DNA of 64,000 bases from a beta proteobacterium KB13. Lineage in GTDB: Bacteria > Pseudomonadota > Gammaproteobacteria > Burkholderiales > Methylophilaceae. Below the pieces are notes generated by a model. That model had not been told where the DNA came from. It saw only the letters and a program-made list of their open reading frames with translations, and did no database searches. Position 1 is the stretch's first letter. The number at the start of each line of letters is the position of its first letter. Position numbers and translations under genes: made by a program. The stretch lies in assembly GCA_000156155.1 (NCBI GenBank), contig DS995299.1:2390-66389 (forward strand). Reading direction: 5' to 3'. Below are positions 29,491 through 39,042 of this stretch, piece after piece.

Positions 29491-30231
29491 ATGCTAATCA
29501 AATCCCATCATATTGATATTGATACCCCTACCGGAAAGATGAGAACATATGTTCATCAGCCTGCACAAATAGGCAAGTTTCCAACTATTTTATTTTATTC
29601 TGAAATCTTTCAACAAACCGGACCTATATTGCGCGCTGCACAAATTGTAGCAAGTCATGGTTATAACGTTCTTGTGCCAGAGGTTTTCCATGAGTTAAAT
29701 CCAATCGGAACCGTGTTGGGATATGACGACGCAGGAAGGGATAAAGGAAATGCGGACAAGGCAAATAAAGATGTTGAGTCGTACGATAGTGATAACGACG
29801 CCCTTATAAATTGGGCAAAAGAGCAAGATTGGCATAACGGTAATTTTGGAGCGATGGGATTTTGCATTGGTGGCCATTTAGCTTTTCGCGCTGCGCTAAA
29901 TAAGAATATAAAGGCGACTGCATGTTTTTATGCCACAGACTTACACACAACCATCATTCCCAATAAGCCAGGTCAACACAGCATGGAGCGGTTGAAAGAT
30001 ATCTCGGGTGAGCTGTTAATGATTTGGGGAAAACAGGATACCCATGTCTCAACAGAGGCTTTGTCTGAAATTAGACAAAAGTTATTATCAACAGATATTA
30101 CATTTGAATGGCACGAATTTAATGCACAGCATGCCTTTATGAGGGATGAGGGTGATCGATATGATGCTGAATTGGCCTCAATTTGTTATGACATGTCGTT
30201 TAGATTTTTTACAAGAAACTTTAGTGCATAA
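29491..30231 (+). CDS. Dienelactone hydrolase family protein
   Basis: A 246-residue alpha/beta hydrolase. The triad is Cys125 (GFCIGGH), Asp183 (GKQDTHV) and His214 (NAQHAFMRDEG), the cysteine nucleophile being typical of dienelactone hydrolases. No aromatic degradation genes are nearby, so a general carboxymethylenebutenolidase-like or ester-cleaving role is more likely than a catabolic one. A ribosome-binding site (AAGGAAAG) precedes the ATG. Confidence 0.9.
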   Translation: MLIKSHHIDIDTPTGKMRTYVHQPAQIGKFPTILFYSEIFQQTGPILRAAQIVASHGYNVLVPEVFHELNPIGTVLGYDDAGRDKGNADKANKDVESYDSDNDALINWAKEQDWHNGNFGAMGFCIGGHLAFRAALNKNIKATACFYATDLHTTIIPNKPGQHSMERLKDISGELLMIWGKQDTHVSTEALSEIRQKLLSTDITFEWHEFNAQHAFMRDEGDRYDAELASICYDMSFRFFTRNFSA

Positions 30232-30243
30232 CGAATAAAGACC

Positions 30244-30444
30244 ATGAAGATTTGGGTAAATGGCGAGATAAAAAATTTTGAGGAAAATTTAACTGTATAC
30301 AACTTAGTAGAAGAAATTGGTGTGGCGAGTAAAAAATTTGCAGTTGAGTGTAATGGTGAGATTATTCCAAAAAGTAGTCTTAAAGATACGCTAGTAAAAG
30401 AAGGAGATAAGTTTGAAATTGTCGGAGCAGTTGGTGGTGGATAG
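30244..30444 (+). CDS. thiS: Sulfur carrier protein ThiS
   Basis: A 66-residue ubiquitin-like protein ending in Gly-Gly-Gly (GAVGGG). Its C-terminal glycine is thiocarboxylated and delivers sulfur to thiazole formation by ThiG. The start [12 protein letters not shown] and length are typical. The thiG reading frame begins within this gene, overlapping by 32 bases. No TPP riboswitch is visible before this unit, in contrast to thiC. Confidence 0.92.
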   Translation: MKIWVNGEIKNFEENLTVYNLVEEIGVASKKFAVECNGEIIPKSSLKDTLVKEGDKFEIVGAVGGG

Positions 30445-31228
30445 CACTTCAGATAAATTTATAGTTGGTTCGAGAGAATTTAATTCTAGATTGTTAGTAG
30501 GCACTGGAAAGTATAAGAACTTTAAAGAGACAAAAGAAGCAATAACTGAATCTGGGGCTGAAATTGTTACTGTTGCTATTAGAAGAACCAACATTGGTCA
30601 AAATGCAGGTGAGCCTAGCCTAATTGATTTCATAGCACCCTCAGACTTTACCTATCTCCCAAATACGGCCGGCTGTTTTAATGCTGAAGATTCTATTAGA
30701 ACACTGAGGTTGGCTCGTGAATTGTTAGACGGCCATAATTTGGTGAAGCTTGAAGTGTTAGGAGATAAAGAAACACTATATCCAAATGTGATTGAAACCA
30801 TTGAGGCGGCAAAGGTTCTAGTAAAAGATGGTTTTGAGGTCATGGTGTATACATCAGATGATCCTATTGTTGCCAAAATGTTAGAGGATATTGGCTGTGT
30901 AGCGATTATGCCTCTTGCATCTTTAATTGGTTCGGGAATGGGTATTCTGAATCCATGGAATCTTGAAATCATCATAAAGAATTCATCAGTCCCAGTTATA
31001 GTTGATGCTGGGGTTGGGACAGCATCCGATGCTTCTATTGCGATGGAGCTTGGATGCGATGGCGTATTAATGAATACGGCTATTGCTGAGGCAAAAAATC
31101 CTATCATGATGGCTGGAGCCATGAGAAAGGCTGTTGAGGCAGGAAGAGAAGCTTATCTGGCCGGGAGGATGAATAAAAAATTATATCAAGCTGATCCCAG
31201 CTCACCGACTTCTGGGCTAATCAAATAA
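30413..31228 (+). CDS. thiG: Thiazole synthase
   Basis: Condenses deoxyxylulose-5-phosphate, dehydroglycine and ThiS thiocarboxylate into the thiazole phosphate of thiamine. [46 protein letters not shown] and [11 protein letters not shown] are standard ThiG motifs. I accept the TTG at 30413 as start because AAGGAG lies at 30401-30406, six bases upstream. A GTG at 30434 would give a more usual N-terminus but no comparable ribosome-binding site. The extensive overlap with thiS suggests translational coupling. Confidence 0.95.
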   Translation: MKLSEQLVVDSTSDKFIVGSREFNSRLLVGTGKYKNFKETKEAITESGAEIVTVAIRRTNIGQNAGEPSLIDFIAPSDFTYLPNTAGCFNAEDSIRTLRLARELLDGHNLVKLEVLGDKETLYPNVIETIEAAKVLVKDGFEVMVYTSDDPIVAKMLEDIGCVAIMPLASLIGSGMGILNPWNLEIIIKNSSVPVIVDAGVGTASDASIAMELGCDGVLMNTAIAEAKNPIMMAGAMRKAVEAGREAYLAGRMNKKLYQADPSSPTSGLIK

Positions 31229-31229
31229 T

Positions 31230-31610
31230 ATGAGCCATCTGAGTAAAAAAATTGAAATCAGTGTGCTGACAGAATATATGCCTTCACACTCATCAGATGA
31301 AGAAAGCAAATATTTTTTTGCTTATTCGGTGACCATCAAAAATGAATCTGATATCAATGTCCAATTAGTCTCTCGGCATTGGAAGATAGTCAACTCTAAC
31401 GGTAATATCAAAACAGTAGACGGAATCGGCGTTATTGGCGAACAACCAATCATTTATCCGGGTGATAATTTTACCTATACCAGTGCGACTGAAATAGATA
31501 CACCTATAGGTGAAATGTATGGTTCCTACTCTATGGAAACTGAGTTTGGTGAAAGGTTTGATGCAGAGATACCAAAATTTGATTTGATCATGCCGAGGAG
31601 CCTGCATTGA
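31230..31610 (+). CDS. apaG: ApaG-domain protein
   Basis: A 126-residue single-domain protein of the ApaG family, with a fibronectin-like fold. Conserved features are FFAYSVTIKNES, VQLVSRHWKI and GVIGEQPIIYPGDNFTYTS. The family has been associated with cobalt/magnesium tolerance, but the biochemical role remains unclear. It starts directly after the thiG stop and overlaps mltA by four bases. Confidence 0.93.
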   Translation: MSHLSKKIEISVLTEYMPSHSSDEESKYFFAYSVTIKNESDINVQLVSRHWKIVNSNGNIKTVDGIGVIGEQPIIYPGDNFTYTSATEIDTPIGEMYGSYSMETEFGERFDAEIPKFDLIMPRSLH

Positions 31611-32836
31611 TTAAATTTCTTCTTCCGCTCATATTTTTTATTTTCATTGGCTGTGTTCCAAAGCAAATAGAAAAAACAGATTGCCAATGTGATGAAACAG
31701 AAGAAATCAAAAAGTCTGAGGAATGTAATGTTATTGAGGTGAAAGAAAAGTCTGATGAGAATATTGTTCCATTTAGTCAGCTCAGGCAATCTGAGTGGTA
31801 TGAGATAGACTTCATTTTAAAGAGTGACAATGTTAAAGATTCGTGGCCTGCTTGGCAAAAAAGTTGTTCTACCCTCATTAATCAAAAACAATGGAAAAAA
31901 GTGTGCAGCATTGCTAACTTGATGGAAGATCCATCCTCTGAAGAGGTTATTGAATTTTTTAAAACAAACTTTACTCTCTATAAGTCATGGAAAGATGATG
32001 GCACTGATTATGGATTAATCACTGGGTACTATCAACCTATTCTCAATGGCAGCAGGGAGAAAACAAAAAAATATTCAACACCAATTTATAAAACACCAGA
32101 AGATTTGATTACGGTCGATTTATCTGAGCTCTATCCAGAGATGAAATATAAAAGATTGAGAGGAAAAGTTGAGGGCAATAAGTTATTACCTTACTTTTCA
32201 AGAAAGCAAATTTCATCAAGTGAGAATATCTTAAAAGGCAATGAATTATTCTGGGTGGATAATGCGGTCGAAGCATTTTTTCTTGAGATCCAAGGTTCCG
32301 GAATAATAAAATTTGAGGATGGAAGTGAGATACCTATCGGCTATGCTGATCAAAATGGACACCCTTATCGCTCAATGGGAAGAGCATTAATTAATGCGGG
32401 CGAGCTAACAAAAGATAAAGCTTCAATGCAGGGGATAAAGTCATGGGCTAATAAGAACAAGAAAAAGCTAAAAAAATTCTTAGATAAAAACCCTAGCTTT
32501 GTATTTTTTAGAGAACTTGATATCGGCTTGGATGGGCCAATTGGAGCTCAAGGAGTTCCGATAACGGCTGAGAGATCAATCGCCATTGATAGACGATATG
32601 TACCAATTGGCTCCCCAGTATTTCTTGCGACCACATTTCCTAATTCAAATGAATCACTGAATCGTTTGGTCATTGCACAAGATACAGGAGGAGCAATCAG
32701 AGGACCAATTAGAGCAGACTACTATTGGGGGGCAGGACCAGAAGCTGGAAAAAGGGCAGGCGCAATGAAACAGCAAGGAAATATTTGGGTCATGTTACCC
32801 AAAGAATTTAAGATCAATAAAAAAAAGGAGCAATAA
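31607..32836 (+). CDS. mltA: Membrane-bound lytic murein transglycosylase A
   Basis: Cleaves peptidoglycan glycan strands, releasing anhydromuropeptides, while anchored in the outer membrane. The TTG start overlaps the apaG stop (TTGA), with GAGGAG a few bases upstream. A lipobox (FIGC, Cys16) ends the signal peptide. The MltA domain (GLITGYYQPILNGS, FFLEIQGSG) is followed by the 3D domain with catalytic Asp in LVIAQDTGGAIRGPIRADYYWG. The 409-residue length is normal. Confidence 0.95.
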   Translation: MIKFLLPLIFFIFIGCVPKQIEKTDCQCDETEEIKKSEECNVIEVKEKSDENIVPFSQLRQSEWYEIDFILKSDNVKDSWPAWQKSCSTLINQKQWKKVCSIANLMEDPSSEEVIEFFKTNFTLYKSWKDDGTDYGLITGYYQPILNGSREKTKKYSTPIYKTPEDLITVDLSELYPEMKYKRLRGKVEGNKLLPYFSRKQISSSENILKGNELFWVDNAVEAFFLEIQGSGIIKFEDGSEIPIGYADQNGHPYRSMGRALINAGELTKDKASMQGIKSWANKNKKKLKKFLDKNPSFVFFRELDIGLDGPIGAQGVPITAERSIAIDRRYVPIGSPVFLATTFPNSNESLNRLVIAQDTGGAIRGPIRADYYWGAGPEAGKRAGAMKQQGNIWVMLPKEFKINKKKEQ

Positions 32837-32847
32837 GCTCCTTTTTT
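32821..32847. terminator. Bidirectional intrinsic terminator between mltA and pqqA
   Basis: GGAGC (32827-32831), a five-base loop and GCTCC (32837-32841) form a hairpin flanked by six A on the left and six T on the right, so it can terminate transcription from either side. The mltA stop codon forms most of the loop. Convergent mltA (+) and pqqA (-) would both end here. Confidence 0.85.
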
Positions 32848-32862
32848 ATACCTAAACAATAA

Positions 32863-32934
32863 TTACTTATTGCATACGTACATTGTTACTTCAAAACCGA
32901 AACGCATTTCAGTAGCAGCAGGTGTTGTCCACAT
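32863..32934 (-). CDS. pqqA: Coenzyme PQQ precursor peptide PqqA
   Basis: A 23-codon gene. The peptide begins MWTTPAATEMRFGFEVTMY, with the Glu and Tyr of the EVTMY motif (Glu15, Tyr19) that PqqE and PqqD join and convert into pyrroloquinoline quinone. The length, the N-terminal MWT and the GFEVTMY core match the PqqA family. A strong ribosome-binding site (AAAGGAG) lies eight to nine bases before the ATG, and a terminator follows. No pqqB, C, D or E is adjacent, so this is an orphan, perhaps extra, copy. PQQ is the cofactor of methanol and other alcohol dehydrogenases. Confidence 0.93.
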   Translation of the reverse strand: MWTTPAATEMRFGFEVTMYVCNK

Positions 32935-33039
32935 AATGTAATCTCCTTTCAATTAGATTCTGTATAAAACAGTAACCCTACTTTACTTAAAAGAAACAAA
33001 AATATACATTTAATAACGCTGAAAAAAACCTAATGATTT

Positions 33040-35235
33040 TCATGAGAGTTTTTTTTGTATTTTCTTTCTAAATCTTTTAGTTTCAACAAAAATATCATAC
33101 TTTATAAGGGATAATTTATCTAATAGGGATAATGATTCATTATTGAGTTGAAAATAATATTTTAGGAAAATGTTCCTGGTCTCCCAATCAAATTTATTAA
33201 GCAGTCTTACTATGTCTTTCATGCGTTGTTTTTTGCGTGATTTGAAACTGAGATTGCTGTAAAAATTTTTCACCCTTCCTGTGTCAATTAATTCAAAATC
33301 AAAATGTTTATCCTTAATATTAATAAAGAGATTTCCCGCAGATAGGTCATTAAAAAATAAACCACGACCGTGCATATCATTAATAAAACGAGCAGATTGC
33401 TCAAAAATATGTCTTTTGCTTAAACCTTTGAATGTATTTTCAGTTTGGAAATGCAGAGCGAGGTCGTTAAAATTGTATGCATCACTGTGTGAACAAATAT
33501 AATAATTTTCAAGACCTGTCTTATCATTCTTTTTGCTAAATACTGCAATTGGAGGTGCGGTACTAATTCCTTTGGCAAGTAAGGCATTTGCCCCATTCCA
33601 CGCCCTTACGGATTTGTTAGGACGGTGTCGATCAAGGTAACGTTTATGTGCATAGATATGTGCCGGCTTTTTGATCACGACCTTGCCAAAATTTGGAATA
33701 TCATGACTCCACACCGCATTCCTAGATAGCCTGAGACTGTCTTTTTTGTCAGGACTGACTAGTTTAGATGGATGACAAGCCTTTAAAAATGAATTAAATG
33801 CTATTTTATTGTTTACTTTAATCAGCCCATTCCATTCGGCATCATGCAGAAAAAAATAATTTTCAGGATTGTGGTGAATAAAATAACGGTTAGAGATTTT
33901 GGGAGCCTGAATTAAATTTGGTTGGTGAGATTTATTCCAAAAAATATAGACAGGGTTTTCAGTAATGGCATTAGGTGTTTCAATATCATTTCCAAGATGA
34001 TCTTTATATTGCCCATTACTTAAATCATTTAAATGATAGTGAAGTTTAATATCCTGAATCAGGTTATTTTGTGTCCATAAAAGATGAATGATCTGATTAT
34101 TCTTTTCAAACTCTAAGATATGTATATTTTGCTCATGCGCGTAATCCTTTATAAATTTAGCGCCAGGGATAGTAGCGTTAAAAAAACGTAGGGCATAATA
34201 CATTTTTTTAATAATAAAGTCAGAAATCTGACCCCGAGCTTCTTCGTAGTATGTGACCTGTTCTAGCTTGGGATAATCGGGCTCCTTGATGCCATTGGAG
34301 ATCAGCCCCTCACGTCCACAAATCAGTGGACCCCAGAACACTTTTGAGAAGTCACCCTTAGCTGCCAACAGAGCAAAGTAACGAGTCACATACTTTGACC
34401 TTTGAAGATTTGGGTGCTCTATGAGTCTATTGACCCTTTTTTTACTCCAGAATGCACACGGAGATATCAGGGGTTTTATATTAAAGTGCTCTGCTATAAC
34501 TTTATATAGTGCTGATTTTTTATAAATATCAAACTTGAACAGCTTTGGATATTTTCTCAAAAAGATACGACGATCATATGGTTCCGGTTCAATCGTTCTT
34601 TCCATAAATAGATTATTTGATATTTCATCTGGCAGCTGATGTTTGGATTGCAAAGATTTATATATTCCAAAATTAATAAAGGGCTCAAAATCAGTAATAT
34701 TTGGACCAATAATAGAACGTTTATGAATTCGACACATTGAGTAAGTGGCGGCCCAGATCATGAAGAAGCTTTTGAAAGTGAGTTTTGTCCATGATGGTCT
34801 ATTAATGGTTGATCCTATTTCGACTGCAAATGGGATTTCTTTAAAATCATTAAAGAATTTATTGATAAAATTTTTCCAAGCGATCATTCCATGCTCAGTT
34901 GAAATATCAACAGCATCTTTAGGTGGAGGACTGAGATTGACAATGATAGATCCACTAAAATGTTTTAATTTTTTTAGCAATCTTGCTTTATGATTGTTCA
35001 AATCTTGGTATGTGAAATATATCCTCAGGTTTTTTACTCCCAGATCCTGAATTTTTTCTAAGATGTATTCGTCGGTTTCCTCATTTTCATTACTGGCAAT
35101 ATTCACTCCGATTAAATTTTCAGGAACAACATGGGGCGTATCTGCTTTTTCAATATTCCTTAAATTTGATCGCACATAAAACAGAATAAATTGTGAGAGA
35201 TATTTTAAATTTATGAATATATGACTCAATTTCAT
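33040..35235 (-). CDS. Two-domain protein: glycosidase-like N-terminus and WaaP/Kdo-kinase-like C-terminus
   Basis: A 731-residue protein. Residues 1 to about 470 look like a TIM-barrel glycosidase-type domain (NLIGVNIASNENEE, GVKNLRIYFTYQD, VEIGSTINRPSW, SIIGPNITDFEP). The acid/base and nucleophile glutamates cannot be fixed by eye. From about 490 onward it is a small kinase-like domain of the LPS kinase (WaaP/KdkA) group: Lys in VVIKKPAH, catalytic Asp in FFNDLSAGNLFI and metal-binding Asp in FELIDTGRVK. No signal peptide is evident. Its start overlaps the stop of the LtaS-like gene by four bases. A role in making or phosphorylating surface glycans is inferred. Confidence 0.7.
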   Translation of the reverse strand: MKLSHIFINLKYLSQFILFYVRSNLRNIEKADTPHVVPENLIGVNIASNENEETDEYILEKIQDLGVKNLRIYFTYQDLNNHKARLLKKLKHFSGSIIVNLSPPPKDAVDISTEHGMIAWKNFINKFFNDFKEIPFAVEIGSTINRPSWTKLTFKSFFMIWAATYSMCRIHKRSIIGPNITDFEPFINFGIYKSLQSKHQLPDEISNNLFMERTIEPEPYDRRIFLRKYPKLFKFDIYKKSALYKVIAEHFNIKPLISPCAFWSKKRVNRLIEHPNLQRSKYVTRYFALLAAKGDFSKVFWGPLICGREGLISNGIKEPDYPKLEQVTYYEEARGQISDFIIKKMYYALRFFNATIPGAKFIKDYAHEQNIHILEFEKNNQIIHLLWTQNNLIQDIKLHYHLNDLSNGQYKDHLGNDIETPNAITENPVYIFWNKSHQPNLIQAPKISNRYFIHHNPENYFFLHDAEWNGLIKVNNKIAFNSFLKACHPSKLVSPDKKDSLRLSRNAVWSHDIPNFGKVVIKKPAHIYAHKRYLDRHRPNKSVRAWNGANALLAKGISTAPPIAVFSKKNDKTGLENYYICSHSDAYNFNDLALHFQTENTFKGLSKRHIFEQSARFINDMHGRGLFFNDLSAGNLFINIKDKHFDFELIDTGRVKNFYSNLSFKSRKKQRMKDIVRLLNKFDWETRNIFLKYYFQLNNESLSLLDKLSLIKYDIFVETKRFRKKIQKKLS

Positions 35236-37142
35236 TGTGGAGGCAATCTATAAAGTTTCTGACTATATAAAATACTTGGCAGCAGGGCATGTGCTAACTG
35301 TTTGTCATAGTTAATATTATTTTTATCGTTTGGGATAATTTTATTATTTATAAAGTCATATTTCCCATAAAAAATTTCTTGGTTAGGCTGTAAAATAAAG
35401 AGTTCGTCTTGCTCCATCCAGGCAAAGTTATCGTAGTATTGCATAATCGCTCGACCTTTATAGGACTTATCAATAGCACTCATGTCTTGTCCAATCATAG
35501 GATGTTTCGCATGGATGCCTGCCAATGAGAGTATGGTGACAGGTAAATCAATCTGGCTAGTAATTGAGCTGATGACTTTGGGATTGATACCGCCCCCCAT
35601 GATTAAGCCAGGTATATGAAAGTTTTTAATTGGAATCAAAAAATCTCCACGGACACGGATATCGTGATCTGCAACAATCAAGAAAATAGTATCCTCCCAG
35701 TAATCACTTTGTTTTGCTTTTTTTATAAATTCACCCAAGGCATGATCTGCATATTTCACAGCATTTTTTTCTGTAGCTTGCGGTTGTTCGTATAGATCAA
35801 TTACACCTTCTGGAAATTCAAAAGGAGCATGATTAGATGAGGTAAAGACCAGGCTGAAGAAGGGTTGATTTTGGCTGTGGCGTTCTAAGAATTCTTCATG
35901 TGCCTTTTGATATAGATCCTGATCTGATGCACCCCAGCTCCCTTTGAATATTGGATTAGTAAAATCTTTTTGTTCAATTATTTTTTTAAAGCCATTTCCA
36001 GTAAAAAAATTGCGCATATTATCGAAATGGGCTTCTCCGCCGTAAATAAAACTGGTTTCATAATTTTTCTCATTTAATAAAGAGGCCAGGGTGAAAAAAT
36101 TAGATTGTGACAAGGGGAGCTTCACCGTACTTTGTGCAGGTGTAGGTGGGAACCCGGAGACGACGGCCTCAATTCCTCGAACAGATCGTGTCCCTGTGGC
36201 ATACAGCTGGGTAAACCAGATGCCCTCACTTTTTAATTTTTCTAAATTTGGCGTGACAGGCGCTCCACCTAGAGACTCTACAAAAGTGGATCCCAAACTT
36301 TCTTGAAGGAGGATAACAATATTTTTTGGCTTACCTTGATAGCTTGGCGATAACAATTTTTGGGTTGGGTATTCAGCCGGGCCATGTTGGGAGGTCAGAG
36401 AATAAATTTTATCAACATCCATCTTTCCATACACTTTTGAGGCCGAGGCTTCATGCTTCATACTATAAGCTGCGTAAAACACAGAGTATGGGGAGTTAAG
36501 AACAAGAGAATTCACCATGGCATTGTCGGTGATAGCAAACATTGCCGGGTTGGCAGGACGGTGACCAAAACTCGATCTAATGCTGATCAACATTAAGATA
36601 AGGATGATTGGCCAAATCACTAGGTGAATGAATTTATTCTCAATCTGATTTTGTTTTCTGAAAGCAAGAATGATAAGTCTTGAGACAAGCAACACAGACC
36701 CAACCACTAAAATCACATCCAGGGTAAATCCCTTAAATAACATTTCAAAGACTTCTCTGGGATATTTTAGATATTCTAGAAATAGGACATTAGGTCTTGT
36801 ATTGTATTCATTGATGAATGTGATTGAGCATGCTTCAATGATGAATAAAATTATAAAACTGATAATGATCCAAAATCTTAAAAATGCAGAGTAAATATTT
36901 TTTGTTTGACCATTAATGAAACTGAGTGGAAAAATTAATAAGGGAATTAGAAACATTAATCCCAGCTGGATAAGGTCCACTCGAACACCTTGTACGATAA
37001 TATTTAATAATTTATCGGTTGCATCAACGGCATCCAACTGCCAAAAGATTAACCCTATTCTTGACAGGCTAAAAAAAATTAAACCAAAAAGATAAGCCTT
37101 TAGAAATGGGTGGTAAGGATTGCTTGATAGCTTAGGAAACAT
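35232..37142 (-). CDS. LtaS/sulfatase-family phosphoglycerol or phosphoethanolamine transferase-like membrane protein
   Basis: A 636-residue protein with about five N-terminal transmembrane helices (residues 10-200) and an extracytoplasmic sulfatase-fold domain. Metal and active-site motifs are visible: ILLQESLGSTF, the nucleophilic Thr in YATGTRSVRGIEAVV, FTSSNHAPFEFP and IVADHDIRVRG. Family knowledge: such proteins transfer phosphoglycerol or phosphoethanolamine to surface polymers. In a Gram-negative cell the acceptor could be periplasmic glucan or LPS. It is coupled by a four-base overlap to the kinase-domain gene, which suggests a shared surface-glycan pathway. Confidence 0.82.
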   Translation of the reverse strand: MFPKLSSNPYHPFLKAYLFGLIFFSLSRIGLIFWQLDAVDATDKLLNIIVQGVRVDLIQLGLMFLIPLLIFPLSFINGQTKNIYSAFLRFWIIISFIILFIIEACSITFINEYNTRPNVLFLEYLKYPREVFEMLFKGFTLDVILVVGSVLLVSRLIILAFRKQNQIENKFIHLVIWPIILILMLISIRSSFGHRPANPAMFAITDNAMVNSLVLNSPYSVFYAAYSMKHEASASKVYGKMDVDKIYSLTSQHGPAEYPTQKLLSPSYQGKPKNIVILLQESLGSTFVESLGGAPVTPNLEKLKSEGIWFTQLYATGTRSVRGIEAVVSGFPPTPAQSTVKLPLSQSNFFTLASLLNEKNYETSFIYGGEAHFDNMRNFFTGNGFKKIIEQKDFTNPIFKGSWGASDQDLYQKAHEEFLERHSQNQPFFSLVFTSSNHAPFEFPEGVIDLYEQPQATEKNAVKYADHALGEFIKKAKQSDYWEDTIFLIVADHDIRVRGDFLIPIKNFHIPGLIMGGGINPKVISSITSQIDLPVTILSLAGIHAKHPMIGQDMSAIDKSYKGRAIMQYYDNFAWMEQDELFILQPNQEIFYGKYDFINNKIIPNDKNNINYDKQLAHALLPSILYSQKLYRLPPQ

Positions 37143-37200
37143 AAGTTATTTTTTTTATTACTTATGCGAATTATACTGAAAGATTAAGCCTTATGAATAA

Positions 37201-37230
37201 AAAAAGGGTGCATTTACATGCACCCTTTTA
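37201..37230 (-). terminator. Intrinsic terminator of the porin-glnK-amtB operon
   Basis: GGGTGCAT (37206-37213), a four-base loop and ATGCACCC (37218-37225) make an eight-bp GC-containing stem. On the minus strand it is followed by a run of T. It lies about 40 bases after the amtB stop and before the promoterless end of the LtaS-like gene start region. Confidence 0.85.
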
Positions 37231-37235
37231 GGATC

Positions 37236-37271
37236 ACTAAGATATCTTGAAGAGAGGAGAGGTATCTTAGT
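37236..37271. repeat. 9-bp inverted repeat spanning the amtB stop codon
   Basis: ACTAAGATA (37236-37244) and TATCTTAGT (37263-37271) are perfect complements that straddle the amtB stop. It sits just upstream (minus-strand sense) of the intrinsic terminator. It could help stabilise the mRNA end or form a longer terminator structure; no function is shown. Confidence 0.45.
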
Positions 37272-38658
37272 TGCGGTAAGCTGTCTCACCATGTGATGAT
37301 GTATCTAGACCAGACACTTCATCTTCTTCAGACACTCGAAGACCGATAACTGCGTCAACGATTTTGAATAGAATGAAGCTGATCACACCACACCATACAA
37401 TGGTGAATAACACTGATTTAGTTTGTGACCAAAGTTGTGTAGCCATAGTCACACCGTCGTCATAACCAACACCACCAAATTGTGGAGCCATTAAGACTGC
37501 TAAACCAATCGCGCCGATGATTCCTGCGACACCGTGGATACCGAAGACATCCAATGAGTCGTCATAACCAAGAGCATTTTTAAGTGAGCTACATGCCCAG
37601 AAAGCAACAATACTTGCTACAAACCCGAGTAAGATTGCACCGATTGGACCAACCACTGCACAAGCAGGAGTAATTGCAACCAGTCCAGCAATTGCACCAG
37701 ATGCACCACCAAGCATGGATGGTTTACCTTTAGCAGCCCATTCGATCGCTAACCAGCCAAGTACGGCAGCGGCGGTAGCAGCTTGTGTGTTAATCATCAC
37801 TAAGCCAGCAGTTCCATCAGCAGCTAATTCACTACCCACGTTGAAACCGAACCAACCAGCCCATAGTAAAGATGCACCGATCATGGTTGCTGGAAGATTG
37901 TGAGGTGCCATAGCTGTTTTGCCAAGACCAATACGTTTACCGATAATAATTGCACCCACTAATGCGGCAATACCTGCATTGATGTGAACTACGGTACCAC
38001 CAGCAAAGTCAACTGCGCCCCATGAGTCGATGAGTCCACCACCCCAGACCATGTGACAGATAGGTAAGTACACCAGTGTTAGCCATAATGGCATGAATAA
38101 AAGTAGTGCTGAAAATTTAATGCGCTCAGCAAATGCACCAACAATCAGTGCCGGTGTTAATGCTGCGAATGTTAATTGGAAAGTCACGAACACAAACTCA
38201 GGAATCGTATCTGACACAGAGTCTGCTGTAATACCATTTAAGAATGCAGCACTGAGACCACCAATGTAATCATTCCATGCACCACCATCACTGAAAGCTA
38301 AGCTGTAACCGTAGAACACCCAAAGTACCGACATGAGTGAGAATGTTACAAACACTTGCATCAACACGGATAACATATTCTTAGCTCTCACTAAACCACC
38401 GTAAAACAGGGCTAGGCCAGGAATTGCCATCACAATGACAAGGATGGTAGCCACGATCATCCATGCGGTATCGCCGGTATCAATCGTCGCTTCTTCTGCA
38501 GCCATTGCTTCATCTCCTGCTGGCATCTCTTCCATCTCTGCCACCAGATATGAATTATCACTGAACACACTAGTGTCAGCGAAACTGATATTAGTAAAGC
38601 CCATTAAGAAAAGACTGATGAGACTTACTAATCCTAATTTGGATAATAATTTTTTCAT
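37267..38658 (-). CDS. amtB: Ammonium transporter
   Basis: Conducts ammonium (and often methylammonium) across the inner membrane. I start it at the ATG at 38658 because AAGGAGATCA precedes it; an in-frame ATG 12 codons upstream would overlap glnK. An N-terminal signal peptide (ending FADT) and an acidic periplasmic stretch precede 11 transmembrane helices. AMIPGLALFYGGL-type residues, DFAGGTVVHINAG and DVFGIHGVAGIIGAIG include the twin pore histidines. It is the last gene of a porin-glnK-amtB operon behind a sigma-54 promoter, so it is probably nitrogen-regulated and gated by the PII protein. Confidence 0.97.
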   Translation of the reverse strand: MKKLLSKLGLVSLISLFLMGFTNISFADTSVFSDNSYLVAEMEEMPAGDEAMAAEEATIDTGDTAWMIVATILVIVMAIPGLALFYGGLVRAKNMLSVLMQVFVTFSLMSVLWVFYGYSLAFSDGGAWNDYIGGLSAAFLNGITADSVSDTIPEFVFVTFQLTFAALTPALIVGAFAERIKFSALLLFMPLWLTLVYLPICHMVWGGGLIDSWGAVDFAGGTVVHINAGIAALVGAIIIGKRIGLGKTAMAPHNLPATMIGASLLWAGWFGFNVGSELAADGTAGLVMINTQAATAAAVLGWLAIEWAAKGKPSMLGGASGAIAGLVAITPACAVVGPIGAILLGFVASIVAFWACSSLKNALGYDDSLDVFGIHGVAGIIGAIGLAVLMAPQFGGVGYDDGVTMATQLWSQTKSVLFTIVWCGVISFILFKIVDAVIGLRVSEEDEVSGLDTSSHGETAYRN

Positions 38659-38668
38659 ACTGATCTCC

Positions 38669-39031
<363 letters not shown>

Positions 39032-39042
39032 TTAAGAATTAA

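Noticed and set aside
30652-31122. A 156-codon open frame on the minus strand inside thiG
   Set aside because: It is entirely antisense to a well-conserved enzyme gene, has no ribosome-binding site or recognisable motif, and its composition is that expected from the opposite strand.
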